Source: Planktothrix sp. FACHB-1365 | GTDB taxonomy: Bacteria; Cyanobacteriota; Cyanobacteriia; Cyanobacteriales; Microcoleaceae | Reading direction: 5' to 3' | Assembly (NCBI RefSeq): GCF_014697575.1 | Contig: NZ_JACJSC010000013.1 | Location: forward strand, 62,001 to 126,000 | DNA length: 64,000 nt | In this document: one piece after another, positions 32,447 through 42,170 of the stretch | Layout: the number at the start of each line of letters is the position of its first letter | Position numbering within the stretch: position 1 is the first letter of the stretch | Made by a program: the position numbers and the translations under genes | Notes under the pieces: generated by a model | Seen by the model: the letters and a program-made list of their open reading frames with translations, nothing else | What the model was told of the DNA's origin: nothing | Database searches by the model: none

Positions 32447-32929
32447 ATGATTGTTATTTTAGATTCAGGTGTACTGGGTTTATTGGTTAGTCCTATTAAA
32501 GAAAGTTCAAAATTAGAGGATAGTATAACTTATCAATGTGGAGAATGGTTTTATTCTCTTCTTGCTAAAGGAGTTTATGTTGTAACATCAGATATTTCTG
32601 ATTATGAGGTTAGAAGAAAACTGATTCACATTAAAAGTGAAAGTCTAGTTGAGCTAGATCGCTTAAGAAATGATGGAATTATTGATTTTTTACCCCTGAC
32701 TCCAGAGGTCATGCAAAAAGCTGCTCAATGTTGGGCTGAAGTTCGAGAAAAAAATATTTCTACAGCAGATATTAAGAATATTGATGCAGATATGATAATT
32801 GTTGCTCAATGGAGTATTTTGTGTGAAGAGTACCCAGGACAAAGGGTTTTTATTGCAACTACTAATGTTAAGCATTTAAAAATATTAGCTCAAGATAATG
32901 CTCAAGAATGGATGAATATAAAAGTTTAG
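32447..32929 (+). CDS. PIN-like domain protein
   Basis: 160 residues. Starts MIVILDSGVLGLLVSP (first Asp), then ISDYEVRRKL (Glu), then NIDADMIIVAQ (Asp) and VFIATTNVKHL, matching the acidic layout of PIN ribonucleases. It follows the unknown gene by two bases. It may be a toxin or an effector nuclease; similarity to VapC is distant. Confidence 0.7.
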   Translation: MIVILDSGVLGLLVSPIKESSKLEDSITYQCGEWFYSLLAKGVYVVTSDISDYEVRRKLIHIKSESLVELDRLRNDGIIDFLPLTPEVMQKAAQCWAEVREKNISTADIKNIDADMIIVAQWSILCEEYPGQRVFIATTNVKHLKILAQDNAQEWMNIKV

Positions 32930-33109
32930 CATTTTAATAAAATAGCGATATTCATCGATATATTTGAGAGTCGGCTTCTGAGTGCAGGCTTCATCTATTA
33001 TTCCACTTAGATTTGAGGATTTTTCTTTGATTTTACCCTCCTCAGAGTGACACAAAAGCGATATTGTGTAATAATTATAGAATATGCAATTTAAAACTAG
33101 GAACTCAAT

Positions 33110-34306
33110 ATGCTGATAGAATTCAGCGTTGGTAATTATCTATCTTTTAAAGAAACTGTCACCTTTAGTCTGGTGGCATCAAAAGTTTTTTCCTATCATA
33201 AAGAACTTGATGAAAATAATGTTTTTAATTTTGATGATGAGTTGAGATTGGTTAAAAGTGCCGCTGTGTATGGTGCAAATGCCAGTGGAAAAAGTAACTT
33301 AATTAAAGCAATGGGTTTTATGACAAGGTTTATATTAACCTCCTCTAAAGAAACCCAGGTCGGAGATGAAATTGATGTTAAAGAGTTTAAGCTGAACACA
33401 CAAACAGTAGATAAACCCTCTTTTTTTGAAATCGTTTTTATTTTAGATCAAACAATCTATCGATATGGATTTGAAGTTAATAGAGAACAAGTAATTTCAG
33501 AATGGTTGTTTCATGTACCCAAAGTTAAAGAAATTAATTTGTTTCAGAGAAATTGTGATCAAATTGAAGTTAAAAAGCAATTTGAAAAGCTAGGAAAAGA
33601 ATTTTTTGAAAGAACTCGTCCAAATGCTTTGTTTTTATCTGTTATAGCTCAATTTAATGGGAAAATAGCCAGCCATATTTTACTTCTTTTTACAAAAAAA
33701 TTTAATGTTCTTTCAGGATTGCATGAACACTTGTATCATCAATATACAATTGCTCAATTCAAGAAAGACCCTGATCCGATCATTCAACTCATCAAACAGC
33801 TAGATTTAGATATTTATGATATCATTTTAGAATTTAATAGGATTAAAACAATTCATAAAAAGTATAATGATCAAGGTGAAATAGTCAGCTTAGAAAAATT
33901 TGACCTTAATGAAGAGGAATCTGAAGGAACGAAGAAACTCTTTGCCTTTGCTGGGCCAATTTTGGAAACTTTAACCAATGGAAAAGTATTAGTTATTGAT
34001 GAATTAGATTCTAAACTGCATCCTTTAATCACTCAGACACTGATTAATTTATTCAATTCTAAGACAACTAATCCTAAAAATGCACAGCTAATTTTTACGA
34101 CACATGACACTAACTTATTAAGTAATAAAATCTTTAGACTTGATCAAATCTGGTTTACGGAAAAAAATAATCAAGGAGCTAGTGACCTTTATTCTTTGAT
34201 AGAATATAAAGTTAGCAGTGATGCGTCACTAGAAAGCGATTATATTAAAGGTAAATATGGAGCTATACCTTTTATTGGCAATTTAGAGCAATTATTTAAT
34301 AAATAA
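33110..34306 (+). CDS. AAA15-type ATPase (RloA-like)
   Basis: 398 residues. Walker A GANASGKSN (~55-63), a Walker-B-like KVLVIDELDSKLHP and FTTHDTNLL mark the AAA15/OLD-like ABC ATPase family. It ends one base before a RloB-like gene. RloA/RloB pairs are linked to restriction loci and related ATPase/TOPRIM pairs form abortive-infection systems. An anti-phage role is inference from family and neighbourhood. Confidence 0.85.
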   Translation: MLIEFSVGNYLSFKETVTFSLVASKVFSYHKELDENNVFNFDDELRLVKSAAVYGANASGKSNLIKAMGFMTRFILTSSKETQVGDEIDVKEFKLNTQTVDKPSFFEIVFILDQTIYRYGFEVNREQVISEWLFHVPKVKEINLFQRNCDQIEVKKQFEKLGKEFFERTRPNALFLSVIAQFNGKIASHILLLFTKKFNVLSGLHEHLYHQYTIAQFKKDPDPIIQLIKQLDLDIYDIILEFNRIKTIHKKYNDQGEIVSLEKFDLNEEESEGTKKLFAFAGPILETLTNGKVLVIDELDSKLHPLITQTLINLFNSKTTNPKNAQLIFTTHDTNLLSNKIFRLDQIWFTEKNNQGASDLYSLIEYKVSSDASLESDYIKGKYGAIPFIGNLEQLFNK

Positions 34307-34307
34307 C

Positions 34308-35078
34308 ATGAACAAAAAGAAGTCTTCCATTAAAAACAAAAAAGAAATAACAAATCGTGGTTACTTAGACAGAAATAATACCGTAGAACGTCGAGGAAAC
34401 CCTCGCAAAAGATTGTTAATTGTTTGTGAAGGTCAAGAAACTGAACCTAATTATTTTAATAATTTATATAAAAATCTTAACAGAGGACATCTTTATATTC
34501 AAGTAAAAGGAGAAGGTAGAGTTACATTAAGTTTAGTAGAAAGAGCAATAGAATTAAGAAATGAAGATGGAGAATATAATGAAGTTTGGTGTGTTTTTGA
34601 TCGAGATTTTAAATCAGAAAATAAGAATCAACAAAATTTTAATGCCGCGATCGCTCTCGCTTTAAGAGAGAACATTAGATTAGCAATTTCAAATGATGCT
34701 TTTGAACTTTGGTATTTATTACATTATGAGTATTATATAAGTGAAACCCATAGAGATAATTTATCTCAAAAATTGGAAGAAAGACTTGGTAAAAAGTACA
34801 ATAAAAACCTTGATTTATATGAAAAATATCTTAAACAACGTCAACAAACAGCTATCAAAAATGCAGAAAATCTATGGAAAGATATTTCATCGGATACAAC
34901 AAAAGCAATTTATTTTGATAAGCAACACCCTGAAAAATTCCCTGAAATAACAGATCAGTTAATTCATGAACTCACTCGACAACATAATATTAATCCATCG
35001 ACCACAGTATATAGTTTAGTCCAGAGATTAATCTATCTTTCTGAGAATGATCAAACCTCTATTTGTTCTGAAATTTAA
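34308..35078 (+). CDS. RloB-family protein
   Basis: 256 residues. The family core is visible: RKRLLIVCEGQETEPNYFNNL (~36-57), VWCVFDRDF (~93-101) and LAISNDAFELWYLLHY (~125-140). The E/D-containing strands fit a TOPRIM-like nuclease fold. It is in a tight operon with the ATPase (1-bp gap), and its stop is followed by a long bidirectional hairpin. Probably the effector of a defence pair. Confidence 0.85.
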   Translation: MNKKKSSIKNKKEITNRGYLDRNNTVERRGNPRKRLLIVCEGQETEPNYFNNLYKNLNRGHLYIQVKGEGRVTLSLVERAIELRNEDGEYNEVWCVFDRDFKSENKNQQNFNAAIALALRENIRLAISNDAFELWYLLHYEYYISETHRDNLSQKLEERLGKKYNKNLDLYEKYLKQRQQTAIKNAENLWKDISSDTTKAIYFDKQHPEKFPEITDQLIHELTRQHNINPSTTVYSLVQRLIYLSENDQTSICSEI

Positions 35079-35140
35079 AACTATTGGCTACAGATTATAC
35101 TCAATAATGGATTAATATGATTGATTTTTTTCATTGATTT

Positions 35141-35180
35141 CCTTATTCTATTCTAAATTTTACAATAGAATAGAATAAGG
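35141..35180. terminator. bidirectional terminator between rloB-like and alaS
   Basis: Fifteen-bp perfect inverted repeat (35141-35155 and 35166-35180) with a 10-nt loop, between convergent genes. It likely ends both transcripts. Confidence 0.7.
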
Positions 35181-35206
35181 CTCTTTCTTAGCAGGGCAAA
35201 GGTTAA

Positions 35207-37846
35207 CTATTTCAAACCATCAACTAACTGCGTTTTTGCACTCTCCAACGCTTCTTTTAACTTCGTTGCATCCCGTCCTCCCGCTTGCGCTAAATTCGGA
35301 CGTCCGCCACCGCCACCGCCGCAAATTTTGGCTATACCGCCGATGAATTTACCCGCTTGTAAGCCTTTATTATTAACAGTTTTACTGAACGCGGCAACAA
35401 AATTAACCTTACCATCCGTTGTTGCTGAACCTAAGACAACAGCACTTTCTCCTAACTTTTGTTGGAGACGTTCTGCGGCGGTTTTTAACGATTCTGCATC
35501 GGCATCATTCAGTTCTGCTACAATTAATTTAAACTCACCAATGGTTTCAGCAGTGGTTAATAATTGTTCAGATTTGGCGATCGCTAATTCCGCTTTAACA
35601 CCTTCTAATTGTTTCTGAGTTGCTTTTAACTCCTGTTGTAAATTGGTAATTCGGTCGGGTAATTCTTCGGGTTTGGCTTTAAAGCGATCGCCTAAATCTT
35701 TTACCACCATATCCCGAACTTTCAAATACTCTAAAACCGCTTGTCCGGCTACGGCTTCAATGCGTCGAATTCCTGATGCAATACCTGTTTCAGAAATAAT
35801 CTTAAATAGACCAATTTCGGCGGTATTACTAACATGAGTTCCCCCGCATAATTCCATCGAAACCCCAGAATAATCAACCACCCGCACAATATCAGAATAT
35901 TTCTCTCCAAACATCGCAGTAGCACCTTTGGCTTTGGCGGCTTCTAATGCCATTTCCGCAATAACGGCTGGATGAGCTTCGGTGATCCAACTATTCACTT
36001 GATCTTCAACTTGTTGCAGTTCTTCAGACGTTAACCCACGAGGACAATTAAAATCAAACCGTAACCGTTCAAAATCCACTAAAGAACCCGCTTGAGAAAT
36101 GGAAGGATCTACTATTGATTTTAACGCTGATTGTAACAAATGGGTTGCGGTATGATTGGCTTGGGCACGACGACGACAGGCGCGATCAATTTGGGCATTT
36201 AAGGTCATTCCGGGGGTCACTCTTCCCCGTTCAATTCGTCCAAAATGGATGAAAATATTGGATTCTTTTTTAACATCATGAACCCGAATTACCGTATCCC
36301 CATAACTTAAATAACCGCGATCGCCAATTTGTCCCCCAGACTCAGCATAGAAGGGCGTTTTATTCAAAATCACTTGAATTTCTGTTCCTGCTTCTGCTTC
36401 CTCAACGGGTTTTCCATTCACTAAAACCGCTTCAACTTTAGCATCAGAAGTAAATAAGGTATAACCTAAAAATTCTGTTGAGTGAATATGGTCTGCTAAC
36501 TGGTCTAAACTGCCTTGAACGGTTAAATCAATGGTTTCATGGGCATCTTGAGAACGACGGCGCTGTTCTTCCATTGCCGTTTCAAACCCTGCAATATCAA
36601 CCGTTAACCCATTTTCTTCGGCAACTTCTTGAGTTAATTCTAGGGGGAAACCATAGGTGTCGTATAACACAAAGGCATCTTGACCGGAAATTTCACTCTT
36701 AGCTTTTTCAATAATTTCCGCTAACAGTTTTTCACCCCGTTCTAAAGTTTCTAAGAACCGGGTTTCTTCTCTTTGTAATTCCCCCTTAATTGCAGTTTCC
36801 CGTTGACGAACATTCGGATAAGCTGCTTCTGATAATTGAATCGCGGTTTCAGCCACTTGGGTTGTAAATTCCCCACTAATTCCAATTAACCGACCGTGAC
36901 GAACAACCCGCCGAATTAAGCGCCTTAAAATATAACCCCGACCAATATTAGAAGCGGTAACGCCATCAGCAATTAAATGCACAACTGCCCGAATATGATC
37001 CCCAATGACTTTCAGAGAAACTTTAGTTTTCTCATCGGATTTGTGATAATCTATTTTAGCAATTTCCGCCGCCGTTTTAATAATCGGAAAAATCAGATCC
37101 GTTTCGTAATTATTGGGAACTTGCTGCAAAATTTGCGCCATGCGTTCTAACCCCATTCCTGTGTCAATATTTTGATTTTGTAAGGGGGTTAAATTGCCAT
37201 CATTATCTCGGTTATACTGCATGAAAACCAAGTTATAAAACTCAATAAACCGAGTATCATCCTCTAAATCAATATTGTCTTCGCCGCGTTCGGGATGAAA
37301 ATCATAATAAATCTCTGAACAGGGGCCACAGGGGCCAGTGGGGCCAGATTTCCAAAAGTTATCCGCTTCTCCCATACGTTTAATGCGTTGGGGAGGCACC
37401 CCAATTTTATCGCGCCAAATGGCAAAAGCTTCGTCATCTTCCTCAAATACACTCACCACCAAACGGTCTGGAGGTAACTCAAACACTTTTGTTGAAATTT
37501 CCCATCCCCATGCGATCGCTTGTTGTTTAAAATAATCTCCAAAGCTAAAATTACCCAACATTTCAAAAAATGTATGGTGTCTAGCTGTTCTACCGACATT
37601 TTCAATATCATTAGTACGGATACATTTTTGGGACGTGGTGGCGCGGGGAAATTCGGGTTGTCGCTGTCCCAGAAATATCGGTTTAAAGGGTAGCATCCCG
37701 GCAATGGTTAACAAAACCGTCGGGTCTTCAGGAACTAAAGACGCACTCGGCAGAATTTTATGCCCTCTTTCGGCATAAAAGTTAAGAAATTTTTGACGAA
37801 TTTCGCTGCCAGTGGAAAATTTAGGGGAAAAAGTCATAACACTCAC
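35207..37846 (-). CDS. alaS: alanyl-tRNA synthetase
   Basis: 879 residues, the normal length. Class II core near the N-terminus ([32 protein letters not shown]...), editing-domain HxxxH in [11 protein letters not shown] and the CxxxH in CGGTHV, then a C-terminal Gly-rich RNA-binding tail ([16 protein letters not shown]). It charges tRNA-Ala and edits mischarged Ser/Gly. It diverges from the DUF3370 gene with a 32-bp gap. Confidence 0.96.
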   Translation of the reverse strand: MSVMTFSPKFSTGSEIRQKFLNFYAERGHKILPSASLVPEDPTVLLTIAGMLPFKPIFLGQRQPEFPRATTSQKCIRTNDIENVGRTARHHTFFEMLGNFSFGDYFKQQAIAWGWEISTKVFELPPDRLVVSVFEEDDEAFAIWRDKIGVPPQRIKRMGEADNFWKSGPTGPCGPCSEIYYDFHPERGEDNIDLEDDTRFIEFYNLVFMQYNRDNDGNLTPLQNQNIDTGMGLERMAQILQQVPNNYETDLIFPIIKTAAEIAKIDYHKSDEKTKVSLKVIGDHIRAVVHLIADGVTASNIGRGYILRRLIRRVVRHGRLIGISGEFTTQVAETAIQLSEAAYPNVRQRETAIKGELQREETRFLETLERGEKLLAEIIEKAKSEISGQDAFVLYDTYGFPLELTQEVAEENGLTVDIAGFETAMEEQRRRSQDAHETIDLTVQGSLDQLADHIHSTEFLGYTLFTSDAKVEAVLVNGKPVEEAEAGTEIQVILNKTPFYAESGGQIGDRGYLSYGDTVIRVHDVKKESNIFIHFGRIERGRVTPGMTLNAQIDRACRRRAQANHTATHLLQSALKSIVDPSISQAGSLVDFERLRFDFNCPRGLTSEELQQVEDQVNSWITEAHPAVIAEMALEAAKAKGATAMFGEKYSDIVRVVDYSGVSMELCGGTHVSNTAEIGLFKIISETGIASGIRRIEAVAGQAVLEYLKVRDMVVKDLGDRFKAKPEELPDRITNLQQELKATQKQLEGVKAELAIAKSEQLLTTAETIGEFKLIVAELNDADAESLKTAAERLQQKLGESAVVLGSATTDGKVNFVAAFSKTVNNKGLQAGKFIGGIAKICGGGGGGRPNLAQAGGRDATKLKEALESAKTQLVDGLK

Positions 37847-37878
37847 TTTAAAAAAACCAGACCAACCTTTCAGAATAA

Positions 37879-39351
37879 ATGAAAGATCAAATTTTACATC
37901 GGATAATTCCTATTTTAATTGTTAGCCTGTCTGCAATGGGCGGCGCGGTCGGAGGAATTTTATTTCGTCAAACGGTCATTGTTGAACGTTTCCCTACCCT
38001 TCTGCCTCGGTTGCCCTTTGCCAATGCCTTACCGCCACTCGAAATTATTGCTGACAACGAAGTCCGTCCCTTACCGGGAAAACTGGATGAGGTGTTAATG
38101 TTTAATAGCAATAGTCCAGAATGGATTAAACAGGAAGGGATTTTACTCTCAACCTTTCCGGGGGGATGGCGTGGTGATCCTGAAGCTCATTTAGAATATC
38201 GTTTAACTGGAGAATTTGAAGTTTTTGCTCATCATTTTACCCACACTCCTCCTGATTTAAAAACCTTGTATTTGGGGTTAATCGTTCATAATCCTGATGC
38301 TGAACCTGTTACGGTTGAAGTATCATCAGCCGCAAGTTATTTATTAGAGCCAGATGCTCCTTTTAAAGAAAAGCCTGCCCTCAGTGATAATACCAAAGGT
38401 GAGATTTATTCCGGGCCAGGAATTCGGGCCGTTGATGATGTTTTAAGGGAAAAGCGCCAATCTGAATTTCCTGAAACCTTAGAACTTGGCCCTGGTGAAA
38501 GCCAAATGTTAATGAATTTACCCATCCCAGTCCAGGGGTTAGACCGTCCGGTGAATGGACGTTCTACGTTGATGCGCTTGAAAGTCCGGGGCCAAACCGA
38601 TGATTCCGCCCCGGCTTCCATTTATATGGCTAGTTTAGCCCAATTTGCGAAGATGCACCCTGATGGCAAGGAACGGGCGCCAACCTTAGAAGAATGGCAA
38701 CAGTTACTTGATAATGGCACTTTAGCACAACCCCGCGATCAAATACCTACTCCTCCAGAACAAACGGGAGGTCAGTTAATTTATAGTCGGGTTGCTGGAG
38801 TTCAGGAAGGGGCAAAATGGGAAGCAGATTTAGTCGATGAGGGTAAAGATTTTCTGACCATTCCTGATAGAGGAAAGGGAATTTCTTTCCCCATTAGTAC
38901 AGTGCGGGCGGGAACTTTAGGAACAAAACAAGTGCAAGCTGCGCCGTTAATTGTACGTTATCCTGATACGGCTTATGAATCTCATGGCAATTATGGCGTA
39001 CATTATGATTTACATTTACCGTTATTAAATACAACCGATGAAACTCAAAGGGTAACGATTAGTTTAGAAACCCCTTTTAAAGAAGAAACCTTATCCAAAA
39101 AAGGCTTAATTTTTCGACAACCGCCTTTGAATTTTCCCTTTTTTCGAGGAACAATTCGGTTAAGATATGAAGATGAACAAGGAAAAACGGTGATCAAATA
39201 TCTGCATTTATGGCATCGTCGAGGACAAATTGTTGACCCGTTAGTTAAATTAAAATTAAATCCGAAATCCTCTCGCTTTGTCCGGGTTGATTTTCGTTAT
39301 CCTCCCGATACGACACCCCCCCAAGTTTTAACCGTAAAAACCTTAAATTAA
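37879..39351 (+). CDS. DUF3370 family protein
   Basis: 490 residues. N-terminal hydrophobic segment (~9-27) indicates export or anchoring. Core motifs [49 protein letters not shown] and [20 protein letters not shown] match the cyanobacterial DUF3370 family, whose function is unknown. It starts 32 bp from divergent alaS. Confidence 0.8.
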   Translation: MKDQILHRIIPILIVSLSAMGGAVGGILFRQTVIVERFPTLLPRLPFANALPPLEIIADNEVRPLPGKLDEVLMFNSNSPEWIKQEGILLSTFPGGWRGDPEAHLEYRLTGEFEVFAHHFTHTPPDLKTLYLGLIVHNPDAEPVTVEVSSAASYLLEPDAPFKEKPALSDNTKGEIYSGPGIRAVDDVLREKRQSEFPETLELGPGESQMLMNLPIPVQGLDRPVNGRSTLMRLKVRGQTDDSAPASIYMASLAQFAKMHPDGKERAPTLEEWQQLLDNGTLAQPRDQIPTPPEQTGGQLIYSRVAGVQEGAKWEADLVDEGKDFLTIPDRGKGISFPISTVRAGTLGTKQVQAAPLIVRYPDTAYESHGNYGVHYDLHLPLLNTTDETQRVTISLETPFKEETLSKKGLIFRQPPLNFPFFRGTIRLRYEDEQGKTVIKYLHLWHRRGQIVDPLVKLKLNPKSSRFVRVDFRYPPDTTPPQVLTVKTLN

Positions 39352-39377
39352 TATTCCTCCAATATTTGCTATACATT

Positions 39378-39417
39378 CCCCCTGTAGAGACGTTGCATGC
39401 AACGTCTCTACAGGGGG
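39378..39417. repeat. 40-bp perfect palindrome
   Basis: Perfect palindrome centred on GCATGC between the DUF3370 gene and hsdM. It can form a 20-bp hairpin and may act as a terminator; it resembles the dispersed palindromes of filamentous cyanobacteria. Confidence 0.75.
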
Positions 39418-39562
39418 GGTAAGGTAGCATCTATAATGAGATTTCATATAACACCAATCAAATAGGATTGCTATCGTGTAAAATTTCTTATGACTCATCT
39501 GAAAATAGTCTAATAATCCTTGATAATAAGAAGGATAAGCACCAATACAGGGATCTCAAGCA

Positions 39563-41074
39563 ATGATTACAGGCGAATTAAAATCCAAAGTTGATAAATT
39601 GTGGACAACTTTTTGGAATAATGGCATTAGTAACCCCCTATCGGTGATTGAACAAATATCCTATTTACTGTTTATTAAACGCCTAGATGACCTACAATTA
39701 GCCCAAGAGAAGAAGATCAAACGCTTAGGGGGAACATTAGAAAATCCCACTTTTACCTCAGAAAATAATCATTATCGTTGGTCTGTATTTAAAAATCAAA
39801 ACTCTGATGATATGTTAGTTACGGTCAGGGATTCTGCTTTTCCCTTTATCAAAACTATCGGTAAGGAAGGGGGAACTTATGCTCAACACATGAAGGATGC
39901 TGTATTTTTAATTGCTAACCCTGCTTTATTAGCAAATGTAGTCGGACAAATTGACCAAATCTTTGAATTACTCAATCAACAAGCTAGTCAATCTCAAGAT
40001 AAAACCTATATCGATTTACAGGGGGATCTTTATGAATATATGTTATCAAAACTCACCACCGCCGGAACAAATGGACAGTTTCGCACCCCTCGCCATATTA
40101 TTAAAATGATCGTCGAATTAATGAATCCTAGCGCCCATGAGGTAATCTGTGATCCCGCTTGTGGGACGGGGGGCTTTTTGGTGGCGGTGGCAGAATATTT
40201 GCGTCAACAAAAAGATAGGGAGGGTAATTCTATTTTGCATAATCCTGTTAATCAGAAGCACTTTAATCAGGAGATGTTTCACGGTTTTGATTTTGATGCG
40301 ACCATGTTACGAATTGGCAGTATGAATATGATGTTACATGGCATTGAAGACCCGAAAATTGAGGCGAGGGATTCCTTAGCAGAGGAGCATTCAGAAGTAT
40401 CGGAAGCTTTTACTTTAATCTTAGCAAATCCGCCTTTTAAGGGATCGTTAGAAGCGAATACAATTGCTAAGGATTTAACCAAAATTATTAATACTAAAAA
40501 AACCGAATTATTGTTTGCGGCGTTGTTTTTGCGGTTATTAAAAAAAGGCGGGAGAGGGGCGGTAATTGTGCCGGATGGGGTGTTATTTGGTTCGTCTAAT
40601 GCCCATAAAACCCTGCGTCAAACCCTGGTAGAAAACCATAAGTTAGATGGGGTGATTTCCATGCCTTCGGGGGTTTTTAAGCCTTATGCTGGAGTTTCTA
40701 CGGCGGTGCTGATGTTTACTAAAACGGGGGTAGGGGGTACGGATGCAGTTTGGTTTTATGATATGGAAGCGGATGGTTTATCGTTGGATGATAAGCGTCA
40801 ACCTGTGGAAGAAAATGATATTCCTGATATTATTGCTAAGTGGCGCGATCGCAATCTAAACAAAGACATTGACCGCAGCAGTAAGGCTTTTTTTGTGGCG
40901 AAGGAGGAAATTGTTAAAAATGGTTATGATTTATCGATCAATCGTTATAAGGAGGTAGAATATGGGGAAGTTAGTTATGAGTCTCCGGCGGTGATTTTAG
41001 GTCAGTTAAAGTTAATTGAAGGGGAGATTATGGCGGATTTGGAGGTGTTAGAGGAAATGTTAGGTATAGTATAG
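39563..41074 (+). CDS. hsdM: type I restriction-modification methylase subunit
   Basis: 503 residues. An N-terminal HsdM helical domain (~1-145) precedes an N6-adenine methylase domain with motif I DPACGTGGF (~197-205) and motif IV NPPF (~289-292). It methylates adenine with HsdS as specificity subunit. hsdS begins 1.1 kb downstream, beyond decayed toxin-antitoxin genes, an unusual gap for a type I operon. Confidence 0.95.
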   Translation: MITGELKSKVDKLWTTFWNNGISNPLSVIEQISYLLFIKRLDDLQLAQEKKIKRLGGTLENPTFTSENNHYRWSVFKNQNSDDMLVTVRDSAFPFIKTIGKEGGTYAQHMKDAVFLIANPALLANVVGQIDQIFELLNQQASQSQDKTYIDLQGDLYEYMLSKLTTAGTNGQFRTPRHIIKMIVELMNPSAHEVICDPACGTGGFLVAVAEYLRQQKDREGNSILHNPVNQKHFNQEMFHGFDFDATMLRIGSMNMMLHGIEDPKIEARDSLAEEHSEVSEAFTLILANPPFKGSLEANTIAKDLTKIINTKKTELLFAALFLRLLKKGGRGAVIVPDGVLFGSSNAHKTLRQTLVENHKLDGVISMPSGVFKPYAGVSTAVLMFTKTGVGGTDAVWFYDMEADGLSLDDKRQPVEENDIPDIIAKWRDRNLNKDIDRSSKAFFVAKEEIVKNGYDLSINRYKEVEYGEVSYESPAVILGQLKLIEGEIMADLEVLEEMLGIV

Positions 41075-41178
41075 CAAGTCTAAATCAATTGTATAAATAG
41101 TTTGGCATCTAATTCATCGTAGGGGCGAGGCGCGCCCCATTGGTGTCAACTTAAGCCGAAAACCCGTGATTACAGCCG

Positions 41179-41261
41179 AGATTAGATCCCCCTAAATCCC
41201 CCTTAAAAAGGGGGACTTTGATCTTCTGTTCCCCCCTTGTTAAGGGGGGTTAGGGGGGATC
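41179..41261. repeat. 83-nt dispersed hairpin repeat, copy A
   Basis: A long imperfect hairpin built from GATCCCCCTAA...AAGGGGG arms. A near-identical inverted copy lies at 62599-62681, and shorter relatives occur inside hsdR. Confidence 0.75.
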
Positions 41262-41300
41262 ATTGACTGGGAATCAGATAGCGCTATAGGTAGGAATATT

Positions 41301-41470
41301 ATGGAAGTTGTAGTAGTAAACAGTAAAGAGGATATTTTTGAGCAATTACGGAAGCATCAAAAAACCTTAGAAGGTTATGGCGTAAGGTAGATGTTTTAAC
41401 TCCTGAGTCTTTGAGCCCATATTTTCGGGATAGAATTTTAGGGGAGGTAGAATATGTTTCATTCTCCTGA
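41301..41470 (+). pseudogene. MNT-type nucleotidyltransferase antitoxin remnant
   Basis: ATG at 41301 opens MEVVVVNSKEDIFEQLRKHQ...GYGVR then stops; a different frame then reads VDVLTPESLSPYFRDRILGEVEYV to 41470. The first part is the family N-terminus and the second its C-terminus, so the catalytic middle (GSxxxGxxxxxSDxD) has been deleted, with a frame break at the junction. Decayed mntA-type antitoxin. Confidence 0.7.
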
Positions 41471-41609
41471 TGATTATTTAGGTCATATTCTCTGTAGGGG
41501 TTGGGTTTTCCAACCCAGATCCCTAGAGGGTTGGGAGGGACGCCACCCCTACGATAAAATATTACAACCGATTGGGGATTGCTATAGTTTGATTCAATTG
41601 CAGGAGTAA
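41454..41609 (+). pseudogene. HepT-type toxin remnant interrupted by a repeat
   Basis: Overlapping the nucleotidyltransferase remnant, ATG 41454 opens MFHSPDDYLGHIL, which resembles the start of HepT toxins. After ~13 codons the frame enters a palindromic repeat (about 41493-41560) and stops at 41609. The rest of HepT is absent. The 5' position after the MNT gene is the normal order of the MNT/HepT pair. Confidence 0.5.
41493..41560. repeat. dispersed palindromic repeat inside HepT remnant
   Basis: A TGTAGGGGTTGGGTTTTCC ... CCACCCCTACGA element with inverted ends and an internal GGGTTGG/CCAACCC arm. It lies in the HepT remnant and may mark the insertion or deletion that inactivated it. Confidence 0.55.
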
Positions 41610-41620
41610 TCAATTTTTTT

Positions 41621-41857
41621 ATGAATATTAAGCAGCTAATTAATGCGGAATTGGATCATTTATCAACTCAGGAATTACAGGAATTTTATGAGTTGTTAAA
41701 AAGTCGGAGTCAAGACAAAAAAAAGGTTGATGATGATTCTGATTGGGATAAACTTTCCCAAATATTAGATGAATGTAAAATCAATACGGGAATTACTGAT
41801 TTAGCTTATCAACATGATCACTATATTCACGGCACTCCTAAACGGGAAGTTGAGTAA
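41621..41857 (+). CDS. small antitoxin-like protein
   Basis: 78 residues, acidic and helical (MNIKQLINAELDHLSTQELQEFYELLKS...). It has the length and position of an antitoxin: the next frame begins one base later with the first 17 residues of a PIN toxin and then stops. No specific family is certain. Confidence 0.55.
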   Translation: MNIKQLINAELDHLSTQELQEFYELLKSRSQDKKKVDDDSDWDKLSQILDECKINTGITDLAYQHDHYIHGTPKREVE

Positions 41858-41911
41858 ATGAAACAGGTTTTTGTTGATACTTCTGCTATTAACTTAATTA
41901 AAGGAGATTAA
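41858..41911 (+). pseudogene. truncated PIN (VapC-like) toxin
   Basis: Seventeen codons, MKQVFVDTSAINLIKGD, then a stop. The VDTSA start is typical of PIN toxins; the rest of the domain is missing. It directly follows the antitoxin-like gene. Confidence 0.55.
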
Positions 41912-41914
41912 ATT

Positions 41915-42115
41915 ATGAATAATTTATTAATAAAACGTATTACTATAGATCCTAATATCTGTCATGGTAAGCCTTGTATTCGAGGTTTAAGGTATCCTGT
42001 GGAATTTATTTTAGAGTTACTCAGTTCAGGAATGACTACAGAGGAAATTTTAATAGATTATGAGGATTTGGAATTAGATGATATTTTAGCTTCGTTATCT
42101 TTTGCTACAAAATAA
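41915..42115 (+). CDS. DUF433 antitoxin-like protein
   Basis: 66 residues matching DUF433 (ITIDPNICHGKPCIRGLRYPVEFILELLSSGMTTEEIL...YEDLELDDILASLSFA), a small HTH-containing family usually paired with a DUF5615 PIN-like toxin. A good AGGAG precedes the ATG. The expected toxin is not found next to it; hsdS follows 55 bp later. Confidence 0.75.
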   Translation: MNNLLIKRITIDPNICHGKPCIRGLRYPVEFILELLSSGMTTEEILIDYEDLELDDILASLSFATK

Positions 42116-42170
42116 TTATTTAATTGTTTTTACTTCTTAATAGCATTATTTTTTTAAAGGAGATGTCAGC

